From assembly GCA_963518665.1 (NCBI GenBank), contig CAUQKR010000041.1, positions 1-6,195 on the forward strand: 6,195 nt of DNA, read 5' to 3'. The notes below the pieces were generated by a model. The model was not told the origin of the DNA and ran no database searches. It saw only the letters and a list, made by a program, of their open reading frames with translations. The DNA is from GN02-872 sp963518665. GTDB lineage: Bacteria; Patescibacteriota; Gracilibacteria; BD1-5; UBA6164. Below, piece by piece: positions 5,927 to 6,195 of this stretch (position 1 is the first letter of the stretch; each line of letters starts with the position of its first letter). A program made the position numbers and the translations under genes.

Positions 5927-6195
5927 ATGGATCTAAATGTTTTTAATGAAAAAAAGGAGGGGAATTTAAAAATAAAAGAAAAATTTTGATTTCAAAAAAA
6001 AGATAAATGTTGCTGACTTGTAAAATTGGCTGATAAATCGATGATTATTGAGCTTAGAGATGCTTTTTTGTGATTACCTGTTTGTTTTGTTATAGAAATG
6101 GAAGGTGTAAATTGAGTAGAAAAACTTGGAAAAAATATTGTTGCAGATATGCAAGAAGAAATGGAAAATCTAGAAAATGAAGAACATCTAGAAGA
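5927..6195 (+). CDS. Unrecognised protein, N-terminal part (3' end outside window)
   Basis: Open from ATG 5927 to the window edge (89 complete codons) if TGA is glycine; four TGA codons occur. I do not recognise the family. The visible part begins MDLNVFNEKKEGNLKIKEKF, has a CC pair (KDKCCGLVKLADK), a hydrophobic stretch (DAFLGLPVCFVIEMEG) too short and broken for a clear membrane helix, then an acidic region rich in Glu, Asn and Met (ADMQEEMENLENEEH). There is no signal peptide. The start is supported by the extended -10 promoter 31 bases upstream; no Shine-Dalgarno precedes it. A GGAGGGG run lies inside the frame at 5956-5962, with in-frame ATA at 5972 but no ATG, GTG or TTG start at a suitable distance; I treat it as coding sequence. 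Divergent from dus. Confidence 0.65.

Noticed and set aside
5956..5962. Shine-Dalgarno sequence defining a later start
   Set aside because: No ATG, GTG or TTG lies in frame at a suitable distance, and the other genes here show no Shine-Dalgarno; ATG 5927 with its promoter is the simpler start.
1..6195. UGA as tryptophan (Mycoplasma code) or selenocysteine
   Set aside because: TGG serves at the conserved Trp positions (for example NW in every repeat) and UGA sits at conserved glycines; about 70 UGA codons across ordinary genes do not suit selenocysteine.

Overview
The window comes from a very AT-rich bacterium that reads UGA as glycine (translation table 25), which points to the candidate-phyla-radiation lineages Gracilibacteria or Absconditabacteria (SR1). 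About 70 in-frame TGA codons fall in seven genes. Where a family is recognisable they sit at conserved glycines, for example before the catalytic Cys of a dihydrouridine synthase, in the DxDG motif of a nucleotidase, and in the N-terminal block of glycyl-tRNA synthetase. Tryptophan is written TGG throughout. Read with the standard code, every one of these genes breaks into fragments.

Layout. (1) Positions 1-1628, plus strand: the 3' part of a BspA-like/DUF285 repeat protein made of 20 tandem 75-bp (25-residue) units. A 447-bp block is duplicated perfectly 975 bp (13 units) further on. It ends at a strong terminator. (2) 1673-3317, plus strand: a promoter, a T-box riboswitch leader with mutually exclusive antiterminator and terminator, and glyS (alpha2-type glycyl-tRNA synthetase). 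A terminator at 3316-3347 is shared with the convergent gene. (3) 3346-4168, minus strand: a DUF4298 protein and the mechanosensitive channel gene mscL, with a hairpin between them. (4) 4211-5763, minus strand: a probable two-gene operon of a tRNA-dihydrouridine synthase followed by a small HAD-type 5'(3')-deoxyribonucleotidase, ending in a hairpin terminator. (5) 5764-6195: a divergent intergenic region with an inverted repeat and an extended -10 promoter, then the start of an unrecognised plus-strand gene cut by the window edge.

How it fits together. glyS is the informative locus. The organism assigns a former stop codon to glycine, so GlyRS must charge one extra tRNA (the UGA reader), and its own gene contains 12 UGA codons. 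The T-box leader implies that uncharged tRNA-Gly turns glyS on, and its TGGA motif suits the U discriminator usual for bacterial tRNA-Gly. The short first hairpin offers both GGU and UGA as possible specifiers, so which glycine tRNA is sensed is an open question. UGA use as a share of glycine codons varies strongly between genes: 1 of 10 in mscL, 12 of 28 in glyS, and 20 of 23 or more in the repeat protein and dus.

Recognisable Shine-Dalgarno sequences are absent before all the complete genes. Promoters and terminators here are inferred from motifs only.
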